From CBDHGY01 sp965263325 (lineage in GTDB: Bacteria; Pseudomonadota; Alphaproteobacteria; Caulobacterales; Hyphomonadaceae): a stretch of DNA of 64,000 bases. Below the pieces are notes generated by a model. That model saw only the letters and a list, made by a program, of their open reading frames with translations. It did not search any database and was not told the origin of the DNA. Made by a program: the position numbers and the translations under genes. Below are positions 35,259-45,247 of the stretch, in pieces. The first letter of the stretch is position 1, and each line of letters opens with the position of its first letter. The stretch is taken from the NCBI GenBank assembly GCA_965263325.1, contig CBDHGY010000002.1, positions 1,364,001 through 1,428,000 of the forward strand, written 5' to 3'.

Positions 35259-35693
35259 ATGCTGCGCATGACTGAGGTGACACGCTCTTGTTTATCCTAC
35301 GCGGCGCTGCGCCTGAAGTGGCAGGCGCTCGGCTTTGTGTTGGTGGCGCTCGGCCGGGCGGTCGTGCGGCTGGAGCGAACGCATGGGCGCGGCGCGTGGG
35401 AGATGGCGCATCACCTCGAACTGGTCGCTCGCACGGCGGCGCATGACCTCGGCACTGAGCTGATCGAGGCGCACCAGGATGTGCCGCCGCAAGACGAAAA
35501 AGAGATTGCCGCGCTGGAGCATCTCAGCGTCATCCGGTGCCTGTTCCTCGCGCTTGCGCTATTTGCGCGGCATTTGATGCGGAAACTGGCTGGGCGCTCC
35601 GTACCGGGTTATCCGTACACGGATTTTACGCCTGGTACAGCGCGGACCATGATTGCAATAGCCTATTCACCAACCTTTATTGACAGTGGTTAG
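35259..35693 (+). CDS. hypothetical helical protein
   Basis: The protein has 144 residues and a GC-rich coding pattern. It has a hydrophobic helix near the start (ALGFVLVALGRAVV), a charged middle (EAHQDVPPQDEKEIAALEH) and a second hydrophobic helix (VIRCLFLALALFARHL). No family is recognised. The ribosome binding site is weak, so the gene is plausible rather than certain. Confidence 0.45.
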   Translation: MLRMTEVTRSCLSYAALRLKWQALGFVLVALGRAVVRLERTHGRGAWEMAHHLELVARTAAHDLGTELIEAHQDVPPQDEKEIAALEHLSVIRCLFLALALFARHLMRKLAGRSVPGYPYTDFTPGTARTMIAIAYSPTFIDSG

Positions 35694-35854
35694 GCCACCA
35701 CCTCTTACCGCTTTCCCAGAACCCGTTTTTTCTTTTTTGCTCGCGGCCATTCCGGCTAAAGCCGGGCCGCTGCGCCTGCGCGTTGCTTGTATGCGCTGCG
35801 CGCTCGCTAACGCTCGGGGCATCCGCCCCAAGACTTACCCTGCTGTAATTCTGA
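35694..35854. other. spacer with T-rich run and small palindrome
   Basis: The spacer holds a CT-rich run (TTTTTTCTTTTTT near 35737-35749) and a REP-like palindrome CCGGCT-AA-AGCCGG at 35752-35765. On the minus strand it follows pntB, so the palindrome may help terminate that operon. No gene is seen. Confidence 0.4.
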
Positions 35855-37315
35855 TCAAAGAGATTTTACGATTTCCTCGACCATCTTCTTCGCGTCTGAC
35901 AGGAGCATCATCGTGTTGTCACGGAAGAAGAGCTCATTCTGGATACCGGCATAGCCAGAGCCCATCGAGCGCTTGATGAAGAGCACCGTGCCGGCATTCT
36001 CAACATCGAGAACCGGCATGCCATAGATCGGGCTGGTCTTGTCTGTTTTTGCCGCCGGGTTCGTGACATCATTCGCGCCGATGACGAACGCAACCTCCGC
36101 ATTGCGGAAATCGGAGTTGATGTCTTCCAGCTCGAACACTTCATCATACGGCACCTGCGCCTCAGCCAGGAGAACATTCATATGCCCCGGCATACGCCCC
36201 GCAACGGGGTGGATCGCATAAGCGACATCAACCCCCTCCTCCTTCAGCTTGTCCGCCATTTCTTTCAGGGCGTGCTGGGCCTGCGCGACCGCCATGCCGT
36301 AGCCCGGCACGATGATCACTTTCGAGGCATTCTTCATGATGAAGGCGGCATCTTCTGCCGAGCCGCGTTTGTAAGGCCGGTCGGCCTGCGCGCCAGCCGC
36401 GGCTGCGCCGTCACCATCGTCTGCGCCGAAGCCGCCAAGGATCACCGAGATGAAGCTGCGGTTCATCCCCTTGCACATGATGTAGGACAGGATTGCACCG
36501 GATGAGCCGACGAGCGCGCCAGTGATGATCAGGGCAAAATTTCCAAGCGTAAATCCAAGCGCGGCAGCGGCCCATCCTGAGTAGGAGTTTAGCATAGAAA
36601 CGACGACAGGCATATCCGCCCCGCCAATCGGAATGATTAAAGTTACGCCAAGAACGAGTGCCAGCGCTGTCAGAGCCCAGAAGATCCACGGCTCGGTGCC
36701 GCGGCTATCGATCATAAGCCCAATCAGCAGAACGATCCCCAATGCAAGCGCGATGTTAATCAGGTGCCGCGCAGGCAGAAGAATTGGCGCGCCCGACATA
36801 TTCCCGTTGAGTTTCGCGAAAGCGATGACAGAGCCCGTGAAGGTGAGCGCGCCAATGGCTGAGCCGAGGCTGAGCTCTATAATGGAAACGTGCGGAATGC
36901 CGTAGCATTGGTCCAAATTGGGGCCGTTCGGATTGGTACAGAAAAACTCCCAAATGCCGAAACTCTCTGGCGCATAGAGCGCTGCTGCCGCAACCAGAAC
37001 GGCTGCCATCCCCACAAGTGAATGGAAGGCGGCCACGAGCTGCGGCATCGCTGTCATCGGAATTTTGCGCGCAATGTAAGCGCCGATGCCGCCGCCGATC
37101 ACAACGCCTGCAATGATGATGCCCCACGTCGCGCCATCAAGTTGATCCCACAGAAGCGCGAGCGTTGTGGCGACAGCGATCGCCATGCCGATCATGCCAT
37201 TGCGGTTACCCGCGCGGGACGTCGCCGGAGACGAGAGACCGCGCAGCGCGAGGATGAAGAGGATACCCGCGGCAAGATAGAGCAGCGGTGCCCAGGTCGA
37301 TTGGAATTGTTCCAT
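35855..37315 (-). CDS. pntB: NAD(P) transhydrogenase subunit beta
   Basis: The protein has 486 residues. Its first 280 or so form about nine membrane helices (proton channel domain II). The rest is the NADP(H)-binding domain III (IIVPGYGMAVAQAQHALKE, AIHPVAGRMPGHMNVLLAEA, VIGANDVTNPAA, GMPVLDVENA). With the two alpha proteins it couples proton flow across the inner membrane to NADPH formation. MEQFQSTW at 37315 gives the usual start. The pntAB start codon lies 372 bases further upstream on the same strand and its stop is 5 bases away, so the three genes form one operon. Confidence 0.96.
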   Translation of the reverse strand: MEQFQSTWAPLLYLAAGILFILALRGLSSPATSRAGNRNGMIGMAIAVATTLALLWDQLDGATWGIIIAGVVIGGGIGAYIARKIPMTAMPQLVAAFHSLVGMAAVLVAAAALYAPESFGIWEFFCTNPNGPNLDQCYGIPHVSIIELSLGSAIGALTFTGSVIAFAKLNGNMSGAPILLPARHLINIALALGIVLLIGLMIDSRGTEPWIFWALTALALVLGVTLIIPIGGADMPVVVSMLNSYSGWAAAALGFTLGNFALIITGALVGSSGAILSYIMCKGMNRSFISVILGGFGADDGDGAAAAGAQADRPYKRGSAEDAAFIMKNASKVIIVPGYGMAVAQAQHALKEMADKLKEEGVDVAYAIHPVAGRMPGHMNVLLAEAQVPYDEVFELEDINSDFRNAEVAFVIGANDVTNPAAKTDKTSPIYGMPVLDVENAGTVLFIKRSMGSGYAGIQNELFFRDNTMMLLSDAKKMVEEIVKSL

Positions 37316-37320
37316 GAGCC

Positions 37321-37689
37321 CTAGTCTCCCTTCTTCTTGTACATCGCTAGCATGCGCTGGGTGACGAGGAAGCCGCCGAATATGTTCACACTCGCAAGAC
37401 CGATCGCAATCCCGCCAAGCGTTTTGGCAAACCAACCTTCACTTCCAAGCCCGGCAGCGGCGGCAGCAAACAGAGCACCGACAACAATCACCGAGGAGAT
37501 TGCATTCGTCACCGCCATCAACGGCGTGTGCAAGGCAGGCGTGACCGACCAGACAACATAATACCCGACGAAACAGGCGAGCGCGAAAATCGCCGCGAGG
37601 AACACCGTTGGGCTGATCCCGCTCGCAGCGGCTGCATGCGCAGGCAGCGCGAGCGCGGTAAGGCCTGCCACCAGGATGAAACGCTTCAT
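37321..37689 (-). CDS. pntAB: NAD(P) transhydrogenase alpha-2 membrane subunit
   Basis: The protein has 122 residues and three to four membrane helices (PTVFLAAIFALACFVGYYVVW; NAISSVIVVGALFAAAAAG). It is the separate C-terminal part of PntA found in alphaproteobacteria, where the alpha subunit is split in two. It overlaps the pntAA stop by four bases and ends five bases before pntB. Confidence 0.94.
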   Translation of the reverse strand: MKRFILVAGLTALALPAHAAAASGISPTVFLAAIFALACFVGYYVVWSVTPALHTPLMAVTNAISSVIVVGALFAAAAAGLGSEGWFAKTLGGIAIGLASVNIFGGFLVTQRMLAMYKKKGD

Positions 37690-38795
37690 GAGGAAATCCT
37701 TTCATTGACCGTCTCACCGCCGCGCGTCAGCAACATCGCAGTGACGATCTCATCATCTGTCTCAAGTGAGAGGCTGCCATCCTCGGCTGTGATCAGCGGC
37801 AAGAAGGCGAGCAGGTTTTTCGCGTAAAGCGACGAGGCATCAGCGGGCAGCCGCGCCGGCAGGTTAGAGAAGCCGGCAACTTTCACCCCATCAACATCGA
37901 CCACTTCATCGGGCTTCGACAGCGGACAGTTGCCGCCCTGCGCGACCGCCATATCGAGAATGACCGACCCAGGCCGCATCGTCTTCACCATCTCTTCAGT
38001 GACCAGCACAGGTGCCGCCCGCCCGGGAATGAGCGCAGTCGTGATCACGATGTCCTGCTTGGCAATGTGGCTGGCAGTGAGCTCGGCTTGCTTCTTTTGG
38101 TATTCTGCAGACATTTGCTTGGCATAGCCGCCGGCGGTTTCTGCAGCTTTGAATTCTTCATCCTCAACCGCAATGAATTTTGCGCCAAGCGAGGCGACTT
38201 GCTCCTTCGCTGCCGGTCGCACATCAGTTGCCGTCACAACCCCGCCAAGACGGCGCGCCGTCGCGATCGCTTGCAAACCAGCAACACCCGCGCCCATCAC
38301 GAACACTTTCGCAGGTGCAATCGTACCCGCCGCTGTCATCATCATTGGCAAGGCGCGCCCGAAAATCTGGCTTGCTTCGATCACCGTTCGGTAGCCTGCC
38401 AGATTTGATTGAGAAGACAGCGCATCCATGGATTGCGCGCGCGTGATCCGGGGCGTGAACTCCATGGAAAGCGCTGACAAGTTTCTCGCATTAAACGGGG
38501 CAGCTTCAAAATCTGACGGCTCCATCAAGGCGATAACGCTCGCCCCTTCAGGAATTGAGGCAGTCTCTTCCGGGTTCGGGCGGCGGACTTTAAAGATGAT
38601 GTCCGCGCCTGCCGGATCGCCGTTAATCTGCGCACCGGCTTCGGTATAGGCGGCGTCTGAGAAGCCCGCGAACACGCCTGCCCCCGGCGCGATCAAAACA
38701 GAATGACCAAGCCCGGTGAGCTTTTTCACCGTTTCCGGTGTGGCAGCCACGCGCGTTTCCTTGGCCTCGGATTCTTTTGAGACGAAAATTTTCAT
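37686..38795 (-). CDS. pntAA: NAD(P) transhydrogenase alpha-1 subunit
   Basis: The 369-residue soluble NAD(H)-binding domain I resembles alanine dehydrogenase (MKIFVSKESEAKETRVAATP at the start; VFVMGAGVAGLQAIATARRL for NAD; RAAPVLVTEEMV and RPGSVILDMAVAQGGNC). It transfers hydride between NADH and the NADP site of PntB. ATG at 38795 is the family start; a GTG three codons upstream is possible. Confidence 0.96.
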   Translation of the reverse strand: MKIFVSKESEAKETRVAATPETVKKLTGLGHSVLIAPGAGVFAGFSDAAYTEAGAQINGDPAGADIIFKVRRPNPEETASIPEGASVIALMEPSDFEAAPFNARNLSALSMEFTPRITRAQSMDALSSQSNLAGYRTVIEASQIFGRALPMMMTAAGTIAPAKVFVMGAGVAGLQAIATARRLGGVVTATDVRPAAKEQVASLGAKFIAVEDEEFKAAETAGGYAKQMSAEYQKKQAELTASHIAKQDIVITTALIPGRAAPVLVTEEMVKTMRPGSVILDMAVAQGGNCPLSKPDEVVDVDGVKVAGFSNLPARLPADASSLYAKNLLAFLPLITAEDGSLSLETDDEIVTAMLLTRGGETVNERISS

Positions 38796-39023
38796 ACCGA
38801 CCACTTAAGAAGAAGATCGCGCAAAATCACAAGAGGTGTGAGCGAATCAGTAGCAATATTTTTGCGCGCACATCGACGCAGACTTAGGGTGAAGTGGTGA
38901 TTTTTTGCGCCAATCGTGACGTCGCCGCGTGATAAGATTGTTGAATGGCTCTTTCCAAGAATTACGAACCGCCACTTTATGATCGTCATAATCGCGTCAG
39001 ATTCGGATCATCATATAAGCGCC

Positions 39024-39884
39024 ATGACTGATATTCCGCCGCTCACTCCTGTCCACATACCGCCGGGCGGGCGTGTGCTCGTCTTTGATAGCGGCGTTGG
39101 CGGGCTCACCGTTGCTCGTGAGATCTTGGCCCTCGCCCCGGACCTCGCCGTAGATTACTCCGCCGATACCGGGTTTTTCCCATATGGTGACAAATCCGAC
39201 GACGCGTTGCGCAAACGCTTACCCCTGGTGGCCTCAGCATTGTACGATGCCGTGCGCCCAGATGTGTTTGTGATTGCCTGCAACACTGCTTCCACTCTTG
39301 CTCTGCCGAATGTCCGCGCGGCGCTGCCCTGCCCTGTTGTCGGCACTGTGCCTGCTATCAAACCCGCCGCCCAGCTTAGCCGGCGCGGGGTTATTGGACT
39401 TCTCGCAACACCCGGCACAATTCGCCGTGCGTATACGGATGATTTGATTGCAAGTTTCGCCTCAGATGCTCTGGTGATCAAACATGGCAGCGTCGAACTC
39501 GTCAAACTCGCTGAGCGCCATGCGCGCGGGGAAATTGTTCCACTGGAACACTTTGCGGATGCGCAGCGCGAGATGTTCGACGCGCCGGGCGGCGATCAGA
39601 TTGATACGGTTGTGCTTGCTTGTACACACTTTCCATTAGTGCGGGATGAACTCATCAAAACCGCTCCGCGCGAGATCGCCTATATAGATAGCGGCGAAGC
39701 GATTGCCCGCCAGACGCTGCGCGTGATGTCAGCAGACAAAGATAAATCTACCGGCGGCAAGGGCTATATTACCGATGACCCGGCCCGGCGCAGCGCGCTG
39801 GTGGAAACGCTCGCGCGATTTGGGTTTGGGCAGGTCAACATGGTGTCGATCGACGGCAGTAACGCTGCGCGCGCGGCGAGTTAA
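39024..39884 (+). CDS. murI: glutamate racemase
   Basis: The protein has 286 residues. FDSGVGGLTV and YGDKSDD are substrate-site motifs. The two catalytic Cys are C86 in ACNTAST and C200 in ACTHFP. It makes D-glutamate for peptidoglycan in the cytoplasm. The chosen ATG at 39024 begins the conserved N-terminus closely; the frame is open to 38916. Confidence 0.95.
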   Translation: MTDIPPLTPVHIPPGGRVLVFDSGVGGLTVAREILALAPDLAVDYSADTGFFPYGDKSDDALRKRLPLVASALYDAVRPDVFVIACNTASTLALPNVRAALPCPVVGTVPAIKPAAQLSRRGVIGLLATPGTIRRAYTDDLIASFASDALVIKHGSVELVKLAERHARGEIVPLEHFADAQREMFDAPGGDQIDTVVLACTHFPLVRDELIKTAPREIAYIDSGEAIARQTLRVMSADKDKSTGGKGYITDDPARRSALVETLARFGFGQVNMVSIDGSNAARAAS

Positions 39885-39993
39885 ATAGCATTTGGTCTTA
39901 CCCCTTTCCAAATCCGAATATAACTGACAGAAGTGGTGTCATTCGAAACGTAATAATGACGTGTAGAGCTCGCGCGGCGAGTGGGAGGAAGAC

Positions 39994-41448
39994 ATGGATT
40001 GGTGGTTCAGGATTGATCTGTGGAAACGCGTCGTGGCGTTTCTCATCCTCGGCCTGGTCGTCGGAGCGGCCGCGAAATATGGTGACCCATCTGGCGCGAC
40101 CTCACAGCTCATCGTCGATTACATTTACCCTTTTGGGCAGGCCTTTGTCGCCGCGATCAAATATCTGATTGTCCCTCTGATCGTAACATCGTTGATTGCC
40201 GGCGTGCTTGCGCTCGGCGACCCGGCAAAGCTCGGCTCCATCGGCATCAAAGCCATGCTGCTTTATTCCGGCACGACAATCTTTGCTGTCAGCCTCGGAC
40301 TGCTGATCGGCACGTTCATCCCAATGGGCGCAGGCCTAGACGCGTCTAGTTTCACCGCCGTCGACGAAGCAAGCAAAGCAGCGGTGAGCGGAAAGCTTGA
40401 TAAAGCAGAAGCGGCTGGCTTCCTTTCTCGTTACCTTCAAATCGACGTCCTCGGAAACTTGCAACGCCCCTTTACAACGGGGCCCAACCTGTTTGCCGGT
40501 GTGACCATGGAACTCGCCGTAATCGCTGGACTGATCGTCCTGGCGCTTATGGCTGCGCGCGGTTCGCTTCTGACGTTTGCGACCTTTTCCGGTTTAATTC
40601 TTCTGTCGATCATCACGTGGGGCGTGAACCCGATCACACTGATCATTCTTTCGATCCTGCTCGGGCTTCTTATTCTGTTCACCTTCGGCGCAGAGGGGCC
40701 GATCGCAAATGCGGCGAATACAATCTCTGAACACGTGATGCGTACAACAATTTATCTAATGGAGTTTGCACCGTTCGGAGTGTTCGCGCTTATGGCATGG
40801 GTGATTGCAACCAAGGGATTTGCCGTGCTTGCGAATTTAGGGATGTTGGCATTTGCGCTTTATCTCGCCTGCATCATCCAGATCATTTTCGTATATGGCG
40901 GCTTGATCAAAACCGTTTTGAAGCAGCGCGTGATCCCCTTCTTCCGCGGCGTGACAGACGCCCAGTCGGTTGCATTCTCGACCGCGTCTTCGAGTTCGAC
41001 CCTGCCTGTGACAATCACATGCGCAACGCAAAATCTCGGGGTCGATAAGTCCATCGCCTCAAGCGTCCTGCCACTCGGCGCGACGATCAATATGGATGGC
41101 ACAGCCATCTATTTGGGATTGATCGGGCTGTTTGCGGCGCAAGCCCTAAACATCGATATGACCCTTACGATGTATGCTATGGTCGCGCTCACCGCGACGC
41201 TTTCCTCGATTGGTGCCGCAGGAATCCCGAGTGCAGGCTTGCTATTGTCAACGATTGTTCTGGAACAGATCGGTGTACCGCTTGAACAAGCTGTTCTCAT
41301 CATCGCCTTCATTCTTCCCTTCGACCGACTCCTCGACATGATGAGAACTTTGACGAATGTGACAGGCGATCTTGCGGTCGCAACAACAATTGCGAAATGG
41401 GAAGATGAAATAGATTTGGTGGAGTACGCTGCGGAAGATCGCGTCTAG
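39994..41448 (+). CDS. dicarboxylate/amino acid:cation symporter (DAACS family)
   Basis: This 484-residue GltP/DctA-type transporter has eight helices and two hairpins. Hairpin 1 has the serine-rich SSSSTLPVTI and helix 7 has NMDGTAIY, which bind substrate and Na+/H+. It imports glutamate, aspartate or C4-dicarboxylates with cations. GGAGGA precedes the ATG. Substrate choice cannot be told from the sequence. It converges on the PLP decarboxylase gene, whose stop is 10 bases away. Confidence 0.92.
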   Translation: MDWWFRIDLWKRVVAFLILGLVVGAAAKYGDPSGATSQLIVDYIYPFGQAFVAAIKYLIVPLIVTSLIAGVLALGDPAKLGSIGIKAMLLYSGTTIFAVSLGLLIGTFIPMGAGLDASSFTAVDEASKAAVSGKLDKAEAAGFLSRYLQIDVLGNLQRPFTTGPNLFAGVTMELAVIAGLIVLALMAARGSLLTFATFSGLILLSIITWGVNPITLIILSILLGLLILFTFGAEGPIANAANTISEHVMRTTIYLMEFAPFGVFALMAWVIATKGFAVLANLGMLAFALYLACIIQIIFVYGGLIKTVLKQRVIPFFRGVTDAQSVAFSTASSSSTLPVTITCATQNLGVDKSIASSVLPLGATINMDGTAIYLGLIGLFAAQALNIDMTLTMYAMVALTATLSSIGAAGIPSAGLLLSTIVLEQIGVPLEQAVLIIAFILPFDRLLDMMRTLTNVTGDLAVATTIAKWEDEIDLVEYAAEDRV

Positions 41449-41457
41449 AATCTGAGA

Positions 41458-42603
41458 TTATTCGTATGCCGCATCGAATGGCGCATCCATCACTTCCGCA
41501 TATTCAATCGCGCCAAAGCCATTAAACCGGCTCGCCATCGTCGAGCCATAAGCTCCCATCTGGCCAAATTCGAGCCAATCACCTTCTTCCAGATTATCTG
41601 GTAGCATCGTTGCCTCTGGCCATCTATCCTCCGGGTCACAGGTGGGGCCATGCAGCCGATAAGGGATGAGCGTGGTCGATGGCGCGCCGTTTTGCTTGAT
41701 CGCGCGAATAGGAAAACTCCAGCGCACATTCACCGCGTCGTAGAGCGCACCGAAACCGCCATCATTGAGATAAAGACGCCCCGGCTTAGCAAGCTCAATC
41801 CGTGTCAGCAGGCTTTCACATTCAGCGACAAGTGCTCGTCCGGGCTCACCCCAGATCTCGCAATTTGAAAACTCATTCTGCTCAAGAGCGGACGAAATTG
41901 CATCGACAAACGCATTCATCGGAGGTGGCTCAAGGCCCGGGTAATGAGATGGAAAACCGCCGCCCACATTGATGATGTCGGGGGTGATCTTCGCTTGCGA
42001 GGCCAACTCTGCAACGTCGCTAATGGCGCGTGCCCAGGCGCTCGGATCCATCGCCTGACTGCCAACATGAAACGATATGCCTAAACGGCGCGCCTGAGGA
42101 CGTACGCGCGTGATTAACCCAGCAGCGTCTTCGCCGCCGATGCCGAACTTTCCAGCCAGCGGCATGATTGATCCGGAATTATCGACCGAAAGACGAACGA
42201 CCAGATCAAGATCCTTGGCATTGCCCGTTGCTTCCATGATCTTGGTGAGCTCCAGGGAGCTGTCGAGCACAAACGCTTTTATGCCAAATTCAGAGTACGC
42301 CTCGGAAATTGCGCGGCGATTCTTGACTGGGTGCATGAATGCCAGCATCGCATCGGGAACATTTGCTGCAACTTGCCGAATCTCACCGATTGAAGCGACA
42401 TCAAATGTCTTGATACCTGCCGATGCGAGCGTGGTTAAAACATGCGCCGCCGGGTTCGCCTTCACTGCATAATAAGGCGCGCCGGGAAACTTATCGCAAA
42501 ACCAGGCTGCCGCTGCTTTCAATCGCGCAGGACGAAAACAAATCGTCGGCGCATCGGGCATGCGCGATCTGGCAAGATCAAGAGTGGTATCAAAATGCTG
42601 CAT
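41458..42603 (-). CDS. type III PLP-dependent ornithine/lysine-type decarboxylase
   Basis: The 381-residue alanine-racemase-fold decarboxylase carries the PLP Lys48 in YYAVKANP, the glycine-rich VGGGFPSHYPG, the phosphate-binding EPGRALVAE and the active-site Cys in GPTCDPEDRW. This is the small alphaproteobacterial ornithine decarboxylase type that makes putrescine. Lysine or diaminopimelate derivatives are less likely. A GNAT acetyltransferase gene starts 111 bases away on the other strand. Confidence 0.88.
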   Translation of the reverse strand: MQHFDTTLDLARSRMPDAPTICFRPARLKAAAAWFCDKFPGAPYYAVKANPAAHVLTTLASAGIKTFDVASIGEIRQVAANVPDAMLAFMHPVKNRRAISEAYSEFGIKAFVLDSSLELTKIMEATGNAKDLDLVVRLSVDNSGSIMPLAGKFGIGGEDAAGLITRVRPQARRLGISFHVGSQAMDPSAWARAISDVAELASQAKITPDIINVGGGFPSHYPGLEPPPMNAFVDAISSALEQNEFSNCEIWGEPGRALVAECESLLTRIELAKPGRLYLNDGGFGALYDAVNVRWSFPIRAIKQNGAPSTTLIPYRLHGPTCDPEDRWPEATMLPDNLEEGDWLEFGQMGAYGSTMASRFNGFGAIEYAEVMDAPFDAAYE

Positions 42604-42714
42604 AGCTGGCGCGCCTTAGACCTGCCCGGTAACGCTGGCAAGCATAGAAGTATCAGAAGACAGATAGGTGAAATTCAGCAATACCAGATACTCGGAAAGC
42701 TGGGGGAGGACGTC

Positions 42715-43206
42715 ATGCAAATTCGCAAAGAGCAGCGCGGCGATGAAGCCCGCATATACGAGGTAACGGAAGCGGCGTTTAAGCCGATGCCGTTCAGCGA
42801 CGGCAGTGAGCCTGAATGCGTCAACCAGTTGCGAGATGATGGCGACCTGACTGTTTCCCTTGTTGCCGTCAAAGATGAGGTCATTATCGGTCATATTGCG
42901 TTCTCGCCAGTATTTTTGGACGGCGCTAACGACCACTGGTATGGGCTCGGGCCCGTATCAGTATGGCCGGAGCATCAGAAACAGGGCATTGGTAAAGCCC
43001 TGATTGAAGCTGGTCTGAGTGAGATCAAAGATCTCCGCGCAAAGGGCTGCGTTCTTATCGGTGACCCTGGCTACTATCACCGTTTCGGTTTCGTGGCTGA
43101 CGGGCGAATTTCCTACCGCGATCTGGATAGCAAATACGTTCAGTGGCTGGCATTCGCAGATGAAAAACCGGCCGGCGCGCTAACCTACTCGCCGGGCCTT
43201 GAGTGA
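42715..43206 (+). CDS. GNAT-family N-acetyltransferase
   Basis: The protein has 163 residues. The acetyl-CoA loop is PVSVWPEHQKQGIGKALIE, and VLIGDPGYYHRFGF is typical of the YhbS-like GNAT branch. It acetylates an amine of unknown identity. GGGGGAGGA precedes the ATG at 42715, so the longer open frame from 42442 is not used. It converges on the CoA lyase gene with four bases between stops. Confidence 0.9.
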   Translation: MQIRKEQRGDEARIYEVTEAAFKPMPFSDGSEPECVNQLRDDGDLTVSLVAVKDEVIIGHIAFSPVFLDGANDHWYGLGPVSVWPEHQKQGIGKALIEAGLSEIKDLRAKGCVLIGDPGYYHRFGFVADGRISYRDLDSKYVQWLAFADEKPAGALTYSPGLE

Positions 43207-43210
43207 AAAT

Positions 43211-44272
43211 TTATCCTGCGTAAGCTTCGGCCAGCTCAGGATCTTTTTCGGCGACAAGGTCGGCGAGGTCTGCGATGACTTTGGCTTGTTTCCACGTCGC
43301 GTCATCCTGCATCTTGCCGTCGATCATTGCGACGCCCGTTCCATCCGGCATTGCTGCAAGTATCTTTCGCGCGAACTTCACTTCTTCCGGATCGGGTGAG
43401 AACACTTTCTTCGCAATAGCAATCTGGTTTGGATGCAAGCTCCATGTGCCCGAACAGCCGAGCAAAAAAGCATTGCGGAATTGCTGCTCGCAGGCGGCAA
43501 GGTCTGCAATATCACCGAATGGACCGTAGAATGCGTTAATACCCGCCATGCGGCAGGCATCCACCATTCGGGCAATCGTGTAGTGCCAAGGGTCCTGCTG
43601 GGCGGAAGCGCGCGGCGCTTCCAGATCGCCGCCGACCGGATCCTCGATCACACGGTAAAAGGGATGCCCGCCGCCAACGCGCGTCGTTTTCATTTTCCGG
43701 TCTGCTGCAAGATCAGCGGGCCCGAGCGATATTCCCTGCATTCGCGGGGAGGCAAGCGCAATCTCCTCAACGCGCGCGACCCCTTCTGCGGTCTCAAGAA
43801 TGGCGTGAAACAGGATCGGACGTGACAAACCCGCTTTGGCTTCAAGTTGCGCAACGTATTGGTCAGCAAAGTGGATGTCCCAGGGCCCTTCGACTTTCGG
43901 TAACATAATCACGTCTAGCTGGTGCCCGGCTTTCAGGACAAGCTCTGAGACGTCCTCCTGGAACCAGGGTGAGTTCAGCGGATTAACCCGGGACCAGAAC
44001 CCCGTGCCAGAGGCTTGCCAGTCAACCATCGACGCCATTTCGATCACACCAGCACGCGCTGCATCTTTTGCATCTGCGGGAATTGCATCTTCGAGATTAC
44101 CAAGAACGACGTCAGCGCTCTCAGCAATGCCGGGAACTTTCGCGCGCACTTTATCCAGATGCGGTGGCACGAAGTGGATCATGCGTTCCAAACGAACCGG
44201 TAAGTCGCGCATCGGCGCGGGAGCCCCAATGGCAAGCGGCTTAAAGAAATTTCGCGGTGTTTTCTGAGACAT
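43211..44272 (-). CDS. HpcH/HpaI-family CoA-ester lyase (malyl-CoA lyase-like)
   Basis: The 353-residue TIM-barrel lyase shows NLEDAIPADAK near the N-terminus, SRVNPLNSPW (CoA/substrate Arg), FHAILETAEG (metal Glu) and ISLGPADLAAD (metal Asp), the usual Mg-site residues. Overall order resembles L-malyl-CoA/beta-methylmalyl-CoA lyase (Mcl). It probably cleaves or forms a 3-hydroxyacyl-CoA C-C bond. No other glyoxylate or ethylmalonyl-CoA gene is in the window, so the exact substrate is open. Confidence 0.85.
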   Translation of the reverse strand: MSQKTPRNFFKPLAIGAPAPMRDLPVRLERMIHFVPPHLDKVRAKVPGIAESADVVLGNLEDAIPADAKDAARAGVIEMASMVDWQASGTGFWSRVNPLNSPWFQEDVSELVLKAGHQLDVIMLPKVEGPWDIHFADQYVAQLEAKAGLSRPILFHAILETAEGVARVEEIALASPRMQGISLGPADLAADRKMKTTRVGGGHPFYRVIEDPVGGDLEAPRASAQQDPWHYTIARMVDACRMAGINAFYGPFGDIADLAACEQQFRNAFLLGCSGTWSLHPNQIAIAKKVFSPDPEEVKFARKILAAMPDGTGVAMIDGKMQDDATWKQAKVIADLADLVAEKDPELAEAYAG

Positions 44273-44338
44273 GATTTCCTCCAGCGCGTGTCAGTTACGC
44301 TGCAGGATCACTGGCGTCAAATACCTGCGCGATATCCG

Positions 44339-45175
44339 CTACGCAGCGACAGCATCTTCTTCTTCGGGCTTGTTAACAAACGCATGTCTCAGCGTTTCGA
44401 CGGCATTAAATCTGTCAGTGACAACAGGGAGCTTTTCATCTTCGCTAAGGATCAGTGCGCCGCCGGGTTGAACCGCGGAGATGAGATTGTTTGCGACTTC
44501 TGAACGAACAGGCCGCGCCAATCCTGAAAGCACGCCGCGGCAGAAAATTGCATCAAACTCGCCCAGCCCTTCGATCGGATGAAGAAGGTTGTGCACGCGA
44601 AACCCGATCTGCAAACGCATATCGTCTGAAATTTGCCAACCGCCATCTTCCTGGCGCTTGAAGTATTTCAATAGACGTTGAATCGATAGACCGCGCTGAA
44701 CCTCAAAGTGACCATAATGACCTGTCCGAGCCCGCTGAGTTGTATCTTCGCAAAGATCGACTGAAACGATATCGATCGGCGTATCGCCAAAAACGGTGCT
44801 TGGGGTCTCATCAAGCAGCATGGCAAGCGAATACGCTTCCTGCCCGCTTGATCCGCCCGCGCACAGCACGCGCAATCTCTGAGCGCCCGCCTCTTTTCGC
44901 GCGGGCAATACGGTATCAACGACAAATTCGATTGCTTCGCGCTCAAAGAAAAACCGCGTGGTTTTTGTTGTCAGCGAAGCGATAATTTCTGCCTCAAGAA
45001 CTTTATTAGGCCGCGCTTTCAGGCAGGCAGCTAGCTCATCTGCGGAAGAAAAACCTTCTCTGCGGATAAGCGGCGAAAGCCTTGCTTCGACCAAATAACT
45101 TTTGGCTGGCGGGATATGCTGGCCGGAACCTTTTAGTGCCAGATCCGCAAATTCGTTAAACGTGTCGACGTCCAA
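44339..45175 (-). CDS. cheR: CheR-type chemotaxis protein methyltransferase
   Basis: The protein has 278 residues. An N-terminal helical CheR_N domain is followed by the SAM domain (VLCAGGSSGQEAYSLAM, DTPIDIVSVDL, FDAIFCRG). It methylates Glu residues of chemoreceptors. A TTG at 45175 preceded by GAGGGAG is the likely start; the frame is open to 45202. It follows the receiver gene and chpT on the same strand. Confidence 0.9.
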   Translation of the reverse strand: MDVDTFNEFADLALKGSGQHIPPAKSYLVEARLSPLIRREGFSSADELAACLKARPNKVLEAEIIASLTTKTTRFFFEREAIEFVVDTVLPARKEAGAQRLRVLCAGGSSGQEAYSLAMLLDETPSTVFGDTPIDIVSVDLCEDTTQRARTGHYGHFEVQRGLSIQRLLKYFKRQEDGGWQISDDMRLQIGFRVHNLLHPIEGLGEFDAIFCRGVLSGLARPVRSEVANNLISAVQPGGALILSEDEKLPVVTDRFNAVETLRHAFVNKPEEEDAVAA

Positions 45176-45247
45176 GAGGTGACTCCCTCGCCTGTTCCCC
45201 AAAACAATGTCTGAAGATCTAGGCGCTTTCTGTTAACAGAAGCTTCC

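Noticed and set aside
42442..42714. Longer N-terminus of the GNAT protein
   Set aside because: The added part is antisense to the decarboxylase start, and the ATG at 42715 has an ideal ribosome binding site.
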